A DNA stretch of 64,000 nucleotides. Source: Winogradskyella algicola (lineage in GTDB: Bacteria; Bacteroidota; Bacteroidia; Flavobacteriales; Flavobacteriaceae). Below are positions 26,876-32,809 of this stretch, piece by piece; position 1 is the first letter of the stretch, and each line of letters opens with the position of its first letter. Below the pieces are notes generated by a model, which was not told the DNA's origin, did no database searches, and saw nothing but the letters and a program-made list of their open reading frames with translations. The stretch covers positions 62,001 through 126,000 of the forward strand of contig NZ_SZQF01000004.1 of assembly GCF_005869935.1 (NCBI RefSeq), read 5' to 3'. The position numbers and the translations under genes were made by a program.

Positions 26876-26909
26876 CAAAAATAATTAAAATTAGAGCAAA
26901 ATCATCAAA
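26876..26909 (-). promoter_or_regulatory. Predicted promoter of the small membrane-protein gene
   Basis: On the minus strand TTTG (26909-26906), a 22-base spacer, then TATTTTTG (26883-26876). The ATG at 26860 is 15 bases downstream. Confidence 0.55.
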
Positions 26910-26965
26910 AAATGATAGTCTCTATTTTATTTACGAAAAAATAACAACCTTAGTTTTTATTTAAT

Positions 26966-27352
26966 ATGCAAGATAAAATTAATGCCGTAAAAGCATTTCA
27001 TACCGCTTTTAAAATAGGACACAGAGAAACACCGAAAGCTGATTTAGGAATAGAAAAGAACATGCTGCGCTATAAGCTTATGCGCGAAGAAAACGAAGAA
27101 TATCTCGAAGCTGCTAATGATAATGATTTGGTAGAAGTTGCAGATGCGCTAGGTGATATGCTTTATATTCTTTGTGGTACAATTATAGAGCATGGACTAC
27201 AGTATAAGATAGAAGAAGTTTTTGAAGAAATTCAACGTAGTAATATGAGCAAATTAGGCGACGATGGTGAACCAATTTATAGAGAAGATGGTAAAGTCCT
27301 TAAAGGGCCTAATTACTTTAAACCAAATATTAAAGATATTTTAGAGTCATAA
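26966..27352 (+). CDS. MazG/PRA-PH-type nucleotide pyrophosphohydrolase
   Basis: A 128-residue all-alpha NTP pyrophosphohydrolase. The metal-binding helices are visible as MREENEEYLEAA and LVEVADALGDMLYIL, giving the ExxE...ExxD arrangement. Such enzymes hydrolyse (d)NTPs to NMP and pyrophosphate, or phosphoribosyl-ATP. The C-terminal tail (GKVLKGPNYFKPNI) is typical of the subfamily resembling PRA-PH that probably cleans up non-canonical nucleotides. It shares a bidirectional terminator with the convergent ilvE. Confidence 0.88.
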   Translation: MQDKINAVKAFHTAFKIGHRETPKADLGIEKNMLRYKLMREENEEYLEAANDNDLVEVADALGDMLYILCGTIIEHGLQYKIEEVFEEIQRSNMSKLGDDGEPIYREDGKVLKGPNYFKPNIKDILES

Positions 27353-27379
27353 AAAAAGCAGCCAATCGGCTGCTTTTTT
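27352..27379. terminator. Bidirectional terminator between MazG-like gene and ilvE
   Basis: Perfect stem AAAAAAGCAGCC/GGCTGCTTTTTT with a 4-base loop. A-tract and U-tract allow both directions. It begins at the last base of the MazG-like stop codon and ends just before the ilvE stop. Confidence 0.93.
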
Positions 27380-27381
27380 AA

Positions 27382-28452
27382 TTATTTTACTTCGTGTCTC
27401 CAACCGTGTTTATCTTCCGATAAATTATGTTGAATACTTGTGAGTGTCTTTTTAAATAGTGAAGCATACGAATCTTCTAACTGTGGAATTTCAAAAATAT
27501 CTTCAGCATGCTCAAATGCAGAAACAGGACTTATAACTGCCGCAGTACCAGCACCAAATATTTCTTTTAGGCTTCCATTTACAGCGGCTTCTTTAATTTC
27601 CTCAACACTTACAGGTCTAACCTCACATTCAATGCCTAAATCCTCAGCAAGTTGTATGACGCTTTTTCGAGTTACACCATCCAAAATTCTGTCACTAGTA
27701 GGAGCTGTAATCAATTTATCACCAACTCTAAAGAATATATTCATCGTACCAGCTTCTTCTAAATACTTATGAGTAGAAGCATCAGTCCAAATAATTTGAT
27801 CAAACCCTTTTTTCTGAGCCAAACCAGTTGGGTAGAATTGAGCAGCATAGTTACCGGCTGCTTTTGCAAATCCTACACCACCATCTGCGGATCTACTATA
27901 TTTTTCAGCAAACAAAACCCGAACAGGTTTGTTGTAATAAGCCTTTGCTGGCGAACAAATAATCATAAAACGATACGTTGCTGCAGGTGAAGCCGAAATA
28001 GCTGGCTCAGTAGCAATGACAAAAGGTCTAACATATAATGAGTTGCCTAATCCTGGTTTTATCCAGTCGCTTTCCATTTTCAATAAGGTTTCTAAACCGT
28101 TAAAGAAGTAATTTTCTGGAAATTCAGGTATAGCGAGTCTGGAAGCAGATTTATTTATTCTATGGAAATTTTGATCAGGTCTAAACAAAAATATTTTGTC
28201 ATCTTCATCTTTATAAGCTTTCATACCTTCAAAAACAGCTTGCCCATAATGAAACACACGAGCAGAAGGTTCTATCGTCATTGGTTGGTACGGCATAATC
28301 TTTGGTGTTTGCCATTGACCATCCTCAAAATCGCAAACAAACATGTGGTCTGTAAATACACGTCCAAATGTTAAATTATCAAAGTCAACAGTGTTGATTT
28401 TAGAATTTTCTGACTTTACTACAACGATTTCGTTAGGGTTAGTTTCTACCAT
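27382..28452 (-). CDS. ilvE: Branched-chain amino acid aminotransferase
   Basis: A 356-residue class IV PLP aminotransferase interconverting Leu, Ile and Val with their 2-oxo acids. Visible are the RVFHYGQAVFEGMKAY start of the fold, the PLP Lys within GFAKAAGNYAAQF, EEAGTMNIFF and the C-terminal IFGAGTAAVISPV phosphate-binding loop. Length fits the bacterial BCAT of about 350 residues. It has its own promoter box at 28476-28483. Confidence 0.95.
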   Translation of the reverse strand: MVETNPNEIVVVKSENSKINTVDFDNLTFGRVFTDHMFVCDFEDGQWQTPKIMPYQPMTIEPSARVFHYGQAVFEGMKAYKDEDDKIFLFRPDQNFHRINKSASRLAIPEFPENYFFNGLETLLKMESDWIKPGLGNSLYVRPFVIATEPAISASPAATYRFMIICSPAKAYYNKPVRVLFAEKYSRSADGGVGFAKAAGNYAAQFYPTGLAQKKGFDQIIWTDASTHKYLEEAGTMNIFFRVGDKLITAPTSDRILDGVTRKSVIQLAEDLGIECEVRPVSVEEIKEAAVNGSLKEIFGAGTAAVISPVSAFEHAEDIFEIPQLEDSYASLFKKTLTSIQHNLSEDKHGWRHEVK

Positions 28453-28475
28453 TTAAGAGGTGTTTTAAATTTGTG

Positions 28476-28483
28476 CAAAAGTA
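28476..28483 (-). promoter_or_regulatory. Predicted -7 box of ilvE
   Basis: TACTTTTG on the minus strand, 23 bases before the ilvE start codon; matches TAnnTTTG. Confidence 0.5.
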
Positions 28484-28528
28484 CAAAATCATTGTGGTTA
28501 ATAAAAGGTAATATTATCTTAAAATTCG

Positions 28529-28536
28529 TAATTTTG
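28529..28536 (+). promoter_or_regulatory. Predicted -7 box of the DUF4920 operon
   Basis: TAATTTTG, 35 bases before the ATG at 28572; matches TAnnTTTG. Divergent with the ilvE box. Confidence 0.45.
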
Positions 28537-28571
28537 TAGTTCTATTGTAAACAATACTAAACAAATTAATA

Positions 28572-29075
28572 ATGAAAAAATTAGTTATAATCTTAGCAAT
28601 GGGCTTAGCCATTGTGTCTTGTAAAAATAATAAAGAAGTCACTGAAAACAAGGTGGAAGACATAAAAGAAGAGATCGCTTATGCCTCTTTCGGAATGGAA
28701 ATAAATGATGCAGATGCGTTATCATCAGATCGTATGATGGAACATTACAAAGGCTTAAAAGCAGGTGACACTGTCAATGCTAAGATGACAGGAAAAATCA
28801 ACGAAGTATGCTCTAAAAAAGGCTGTTGGATGACTTTAGACATGGGTAATGACAAGGAAGTTATGGTGCGTTTTAAAGATTACGGTTTCTTTATGCCTTT
28901 AAATGCTGAAGGTGAAGTTGTTGTAAACGGAAAAGCCTTTGTTGAAGAAACTTCAGTAGACGAATTAAGACACTATGCAGAAGATGCAGGCAAATCTGAA
29001 GAGGAAATTGCTGCAATCACTGAGCCTAAATTCGAATACAAGTTCTTAGCTGATGGAGTTCTCCTTAAACAATAA
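28572..29075 (+). CDS. DUF4920 lipoprotein
   Basis: A 167-residue lipoprotein (lipobox LAIVSC, Cys at residue 17). The beta-rich domain contains GKINEVCSKKGCWMTLDMG, MVRFKDYGFFMPLNAEG and YKFLADGVLLK, which identify DUF4920. The paired Cys in CSKKGC may bind metal. It overlaps the next lipoprotein gene by 23 bases, which points to coupled expression with that haem-motif protein. Confidence 0.87.
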   Translation: MKKLVIILAMGLAIVSCKNNKEVTENKVEDIKEEIAYASFGMEINDADALSSDRMMEHYKGLKAGDTVNAKMTGKINEVCSKKGCWMTLDMGNDKEVMVRFKDYGFFMPLNAEGEVVVNGKAFVEETSVDELRHYAEDAGKSEEEIAAITEPKFEYKFLADGVLLKQ

Positions 29076-29508
29076 GATCCTTGCTTTTGCAGTAGTGTTG
29101 CTCTTATGTTTTAATTGTAAGGATGAAACAGAGTCAAAACCTGCTGATAAAAAGGAAAAGCCAGAGTTAATCATGCATCAGCCGTCTGAGATGGCAAATC
29201 TTATGAATGGTATGTATGCCTATAATTTGCAAATAAAACAGCAGATTATCAATGGTGAAATACCTGTGTCTATGCCTTTAGATCTTATGAAATTGCATTC
29301 CGCAGAAATGAGTAATGGTCATGCAAGAACAGCAGTTTGGAATAGTAAGGTAGATGGTTTTATAACCGCTCAGCAAATGGTTGTAGATACTTTATCTAAT
29401 GTTGAATTAAAGGAGCGTTACAATACAGCAATTAATAATTGTTTGGCTTGTCATAAAACAGAATGTACAGGACCAATCCCAAAGATTAGAAAACTTTTAA
29501 TTCAGTAA
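29053..29508 (+). CDS. Lipoprotein with a C-terminal CxxCH haem motif
   Basis: A 151-residue lipoprotein (lipobox LLCFNC). The helical body ends with NNCLACHKTECTGPIPKI; CLACH is a c-type haem attachment motif, and MQQ/HSAEMS-like helices upstream recall cytochrome c' type bundles. It starts inside the DUF4920 gene (23-base overlap) and mnmD begins at the very next base after its stop. Haem binding is inferred from one motif; no cytochrome biogenesis genes are nearby. Confidence 0.75.
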   Translation: MEFSLNNKILAFAVVLLLCFNCKDETESKPADKKEKPELIMHQPSEMANLMNGMYAYNLQIKQQIINGEIPVSMPLDLMKLHSAEMSNGHARTAVWNSKVDGFITAQQMVVDTLSNVELKERYNTAINNCLACHKTECTGPIPKIRKLLIQ

Positions 29509-30204
29509 TTGAAGCGAAAAATAATAACCACGTCAGATGGTTCTAAAACCATTCAGATAGAAGATTGGAATGAGCAATACCATTCCATTCATGGTGCTAT
29601 ACAAGAAGCAAACCATGTATTTATAAAACATGGTTTGCTTTTTTATTTTCAATCACGTCATCCTGAACTTGATTCAGGATCTCACCCAATCAACATTCTC
29701 GAAATTGGCTTTGGTACAGGTCTCAACGCTTTTCTCACTTTTTTAAAGGCTGAAGAGCTTCAGCAATCCATAAACTATGTTGGAGTAGAAGCCTATCCTG
29801 TGAAAAATGAAGAAATCCAACAACTAAATTATGTTGAATTAATTTCTAAACAGCATAAAGCTGAATTTGAGAAAATGCATACGGTTCCTTGGGAAGAGCA
29901 ACACGATATAAGTCCAACTTTCAAGCTCGATAAACAAGAAAAATTCTTTAAAGACATCACTGATCAAAATAGATTTAATATCATTTATTTTGATGCCTTT
30001 GGTGCACGCGTTCAACCAGAACTTTGGACGGAAGACATCTTCAAGATTATGTACAGAGCCTTAAAAGACAATGGTGTTTTGGTTACTTATTCGGCCAAAG
30101 GAAGTGTTCGACGCGCTATGCAAACTGTTGGTTTTACAGTTGAGCGACTTCCTGGTCCACCTGGTAAGCGTGAAATGCTAAGAGCTCAGAAAAAGAGCTC
30201 TTAG
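29509..30204 (+). CDS. mnmD: tRNA U34 5-aminomethyl-2-thiouridine methyltransferase MnmD-like
   Basis: A 231-residue SAM-dependent methyltransferase (ILEIGFGTGLNAF is motif I; IIYFDAFGARVQPELWT a later motif). Stand-alone MnmD completes mnm5s2U34 in tRNA; the fused FAD domain of MnmC is absent. The start is TTG directly after the previous stop (MKRKIITTSDGSKTI matches the family N-terminus). Residues about 50-60 (SRHPELDSGSH) are encoded by a palindromic repeat inserted in frame. The last nine residues lie in another hairpin. Confidence 0.88.
   Translation: MKRKIITTSDGSKTIQIEDWNEQYHSIHGAIQEANHVFIKHGLLFYFQSRHPELDSGSHPINILEIGFGTGLNAFLTFLKAEELQQSINYVGVEAYPVKNEEIQQLNYVELISKQHKAEFEKMHTVPWEEQHDISPTFKLDKQEKFFKDITDQNRFNIIYFDAFGARVQPELWTEDIFKIMYRALKDNGVLVTYSAKGSVRRAMQTVGFTVERLPGPPGKREMLRAQKKSS
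29653..29686 (+). repeat. Palindromic repeat inserted in frame in mnmD
   Basis: TCCTGAA (29661-29667) and TTCAGGA (29673-29679) form a 7-bp stem with a 5-base loop, flanked by CGTCA and TCTCA. The sequence encodes RHPELDSGSH, a decapeptide I recall as the translation of a dispersed intergenic palindrome in several bacterial groups. Confidence 0.7.
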
Positions 30205-30208
30205 CATT
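30174..30208. terminator. 14-bp hairpin over the mnmD stop codon
   Basis: Perfect stem AATGCTAAGAGCTC/GAGCTCTTAGCATT with a 7-base loop. It encodes the last residues of MnmD and includes its TAG stop. There is no U-tract, so it may act as an mRNA 3'-end stabiliser rather than an intrinsic terminator. Confidence 0.65.
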
Positions 30209-30240
30209 CGACTAAGCGGAACGAATCAAATGGGATGTTA

Positions 30241-30355
30241 TGTCACTTCGAGTGATTGTGAAGCATGAACAATTGTATCGAGAAGCTTTGTAAGTTGAAA
30301 CGGTTCTCGATACAAATTTCACCAGCTAGCGCAACTAAAATTCACTCGAACTGAC
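30241..30355. repeat. 115-bp palindromic repeat, copy 1
   Basis: Outer arms GTCACTTCGAGTG and CACTCGAACTGAC are inverted with one mismatch; inner arms TTGTATCGAGAA and TTCTCGATACAA are perfectly inverted. It lies 29 bases before the first GIY-YIG gene. Confidence 0.93.
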
Positions 30356-30362
30356 AGTTAAC

Positions 30363-30370
30363 TAATTTTG
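30363..30370 (+). promoter_or_regulatory. Predicted -7 box of GIY-YIG gene 1
   Basis: TAATTTTG, 14 bases before the ATG, matches TAnnTTTG. In the second copy the same place reads TAATTTTT, a weakened box. Confidence 0.35.
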
Positions 30371-30384
30371 CGTAAGTTCAAGAA

Positions 30385-30672
30385 ATGAAAATTTATTACG
30401 TCTATATATTAAAATGCTCTGATAATACTTATTACACAGGTTTTACCTCAGACTTATCAAAAAGAGTGTTAGAGCATAAATTAGGTAAACACTTAGATAG
30501 TTATACCTATTCAAGAAGACCGATTGAATTACTTTATTGTGCTGAATTCACAAACGTAGAAATAGCAATAGAGACTGAAAAGCAAATAAAGAAATGGTCA
30601 CGTTCTAAGAAAGAAGCTTTAATTAATAATCAATTTCAGAAGCTACCAAATCTAGCTAAGAAAAAATTCTAA
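30385..30672 (+). CDS. GIY-YIG nuclease-family protein, copy 1
   Basis: A 95-residue single-domain protein of the UPF0213/YhbQ type. YYVYILKCSDNTYYTGFTSDL supplies the GIY and YIG equivalents (YVY, YTG), with catalytic candidates R27 in LSKRVLEH and the later E of AIETEKQIKKW. DNA nuclease activity is inferred. It lies between direct copies of the 115-bp palindrome. The next gene is a near-identical duplicate: 12 codons differ, 11 synonymously. Confidence 0.9.
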   Translation: MKIYYVYILKCSDNTYYTGFTSDLSKRVLEHKLGKHLDSYTYSRRPIELLYCAEFTNVEIAIETEKQIKKWSRSKKEALINNQFQKLPNLAKKKF

Positions 30673-30681
30673 TACCCTATA

Positions 30682-30796
30682 TGTCACTTCGAGTGATTCC
30701 GAAGCATGAGGAATTGTATCGAGAAGCTTTATGAGTTGAAACGGTTCTCGATACAAATTTTACATGCTCTCGCATCTAAAATTCACTCGAACTGAC
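30682..30796. repeat. 115-bp palindromic repeat, copy 2
   Basis: Same length and arm structure as copy 1, lying between the two GIY-YIG genes: 10 bases after copy 1's stop and 30 before copy 2's start. Confidence 0.93.
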
Positions 30797-30826
30797 GGTT
30801 AACTAATTTTTATGTAAGTTCAGGAA

Positions 30827-31114
30827 ATGAAAATTTATTATGTCTATATATTAAAATGCTCTGATAATACTTATTACACTGGTTTTACCTCAGACTTATC
30901 AAAAAGAGTGTTAGAGCATAAATTAGGTAAACATTTAGATAGTTATACCTATTCAAGAAGACCGATTGAATTACTTTATTGTGCTGAATTCACAAACGTA
31001 GAAATAGCAATAGAGACTGAAAAACAAATAAAGAAGTGGTCGCGTTCCAAGAAAGAAGCTTTAATCAATAATCAATTTGAAAAGTTGCCAAATTTAGCAA
31101 AGAAAAAATTCTAA
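30827..31114 (+). CDS. GIY-YIG nuclease-family protein, copy 2
   Basis: A 95-residue duplicate of the preceding gene, differing only by Gln to Glu at residue 86 (FQKLPN to FEKLPN). The nucleotide sequences differ at about 14 of 288 positions. The repeat upstream and the untranslated leader are duplicated too, so the unit copied is about 441 bp: palindrome plus gene. Nearly silent divergence indicates both copies stayed under selection or were homogenised. Confidence 0.9.
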   Translation: MKIYYVYILKCSDNTYYTGFTSDLSKRVLEHKLGKHLDSYTYSRRPIELLYCAEFTNVEIAIETEKQIKKWSRSKKEALINNQFEKLPNLAKKKF

Positions 31115-31125
31115 CAATAACTTTA

Positions 31126-31240
31126 TGTCACTTCGAGTGATTCCGAAGTATGAGGAATTGTATCGAGAAGTCTTGTAAACTGAGAATGTTCTCGATACAA
31201 ATTTTATCTGCTCTCGCATCTAAAATTCACTCGAACTGAC
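31126..31240. repeat. 115-bp palindromic repeat, copy 3
   Basis: Follows GIY-YIG copy 2 by 11 bases in the same orientation as copies 1 and 2, closing the palindrome-gene-palindrome-gene-palindrome block. Confidence 0.93.
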
Positions 31241-31283
31241 ATCGTGGTTTTGATTTTAGTTTAAGGTTTTTAATGTATCTGAT

Positions 31284-31421
31284 TGTCACTTCGAGTGATT
31301 TCGAAGCATGAGAAATCGTATCGAGAAGCTGTATTAGTTAAAATGGTTCTCGATAGTTCTACTGAGCTTGTCGAAGTACAAATTTTATCTGCTAGCGCAT
31401 CTAAAATCCACTCGAACTGAC
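31284..31421. repeat. 138-bp palindromic repeat, copy 4
   Basis: As copies 1-3 but with a 23-base insertion (ctactgagcttgtcgaag core) next to the inner right arm CTCGATA. First of three tandem units with a period of exactly 181 bases. Confidence 0.92.
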
Positions 31422-31464
31422 ACCATGGTTTTGATTTTAGTTTAAGGTTTTTAATGTATCTGAT

Positions 31465-31602
31465 TGTCACTTCGAGTGATTTCGAAGAATGAGAAATCGT
31501 ATCGAGAAGCTGTATTAGTTAAAATGGTTCTCGATAGTTCTACTGAGCTTGTCGAAGTACAAATTTTATCTGCTAGCGCATCTAAAATCCACTCGAACTG
31601 AC
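31465..31602. repeat. 138-bp palindromic repeat, copy 5
   Basis: Almost identical to copy 4, including the 23-base insertion and the 43-base linker that follows. Confidence 0.92.
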
Positions 31603-31645
31603 ATCGTGGTTTTGATTTTAGTTCAAGGTTTTAAATGTATCTGAT

Positions 31646-31783
31646 TGTCACTTCGAGTGATTCCGAAGCTTAAGAAATTGTATCGAGAAGCTTTGTAAGT
31701 TGAAACGGTTCTCGATAGTTCTACTGAGCTTGTCGAAGTATAAATTTTACATGCTCTCGCATCTAAAATTCACTCGAACTGAC
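31646..31783. repeat. 138-bp palindromic repeat, copy 6
   Basis: Third unit of the 181-bp tandem series; carries the 23-base insertion, but its outer part (tacatgctctcgcatc) resembles copy 2, as if units had recombined. Confidence 0.92.
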
Positions 31784-31822
31784 ATTGAACACACCAAACG
31801 TTAAATCCAAATTAAAGTCTCC

Positions 31823-31851
31823 TTGAAGCCTTAATGCATGTTGTATCTTTG
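31823..31851 (+). promoter_or_regulatory. Predicted promoter of the TIGR01777 gene
   Basis: TTG at 31823-31825, 18-base spacer, TATCTTTG at 31844-31851; 36 bases before the ATG. Confidence 0.55.
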
Positions 31852-31887
31852 TTACGAACTATAAATAGCTAAAGAAAACGAAACATA

Positions 31888-32793
31888 ATGACAGTTTTAA
31901 TAACAGGAGCAACAGGATTAATTGGGCAGGAAATTGTAAAACAGTGTCATAAACAAGAAATTAACGTCCATTATTTAACAACCTCAAAATCTAAATTAAG
32001 TACCGAATCCAATTACAAAGGCTTTTATTGGAATCCCAAAAATAACGAGATAGACCACAACTGTTTTAAAGGTGTATCTGCTATTATCAATTTGGTAGGA
32101 GCGAGTATCTCAAAACGATGGACGGACAGCTATAAAAAAGAAATCCTTGAAAGCCGTACTAAAACAGCGCAGCTATTACACGACACCATAAAAGCACATA
32201 ATTACCAGATAGATCACGTGGTTTCTGCAAGTGCGATTGGTATTTACCCAACAAGTTTAACCAACTATTATGAGGAAGATGCTACACAAGTTTCTGATAC
32301 ATTTTTAGGCGACGTGGTAGAGCAGTGGGAAGCTGCTGTAGATGGCTTTAAAACCTTAGGTTGTAAACTTGCAAAAATCCGAATAGGTTTGGTATTAGCC
32401 AAAGATGGTGGTGCTTTACCAGAAATTGTAAAACCCATTAAGTTTGGTGCTGGTGCTGCTTTTGGAGATGGTAAACAATGGCAAAGCTGGATACACGTAC
32501 AAGACCTTGCCAGTATTTTTATGTACGTATTGCAAAACCAATTAGAAGGCATTTACAATGGTGTGGCACCCAATGCTGTAACCAATAAAGAACTCACTAA
32601 AGCAGCAGCAAGCGTATTGCAGCGTCCTTTAATATTGCCAAATATCCCAAAATTTGCCATGAAATTAGCACTTGGTGAAATGCATATTCTCTTATTTGAA
32701 AGCCAACGCGTTAGCTCACAAAAAATAGAAAACAAAGGCTTTAATTTTACCTATGCTAATCTAAGACCTGCTTTGGAAGATTTATTGGGGTAA
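31888..32793 (+). CDS. TIGR01777-family NAD(P)-dependent epimerase/oxidoreductase (YfcH-like)
   Basis: A 301-residue extended short-chain dehydrogenase fold. VLITGATGLIGQEIVKQ is the NAD(P)-binding start, and SASAIGIYP followed by the family blocks GLVLAKDGGALPEIVKPIKFGAGA and QSWIHVQDLA mark the YfcH/TIGR01777 group. The substrate is unknown; plant and cyanobacterial relatives act near cell-division proteins. It converges on the nuclease-like gene with a 16-base gap. Confidence 0.9.
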   Translation: MTVLITGATGLIGQEIVKQCHKQEINVHYLTTSKSKLSTESNYKGFYWNPKNNEIDHNCFKGVSAIINLVGASISKRWTDSYKKEILESRTKTAQLLHDTIKAHNYQIDHVVSASAIGIYPTSLTNYYEEDATQVSDTFLGDVVEQWEAAVDGFKTLGCKLAKIRIGLVLAKDGGALPEIVKPIKFGAGAAFGDGKQWQSWIHVQDLASIFMYVLQNQLEGIYNGVAPNAVTNKELTKAAASVLQRPLILPNIPKFAMKLALGEMHILLFESQRVSSQKIENKGFNFTYANLRPALEDLLG

Positions 32794-32809
32794 GTAAATA
32801 TTTCCCTTA

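Noticed and set aside
31270..31470. Minus-strand ORF of 66 codons in the repeat island
   Set aside because: It lies across copies 4 and 5 of the palindromic repeat and their linker; composition follows the repeat, with no domain.
30241..31783. CRISPR array
   Set aside because: Units are 115-138 bp palindromes with near-identical linkers or genes between them, not short repeats with unique spacers, and no cas genes are present.
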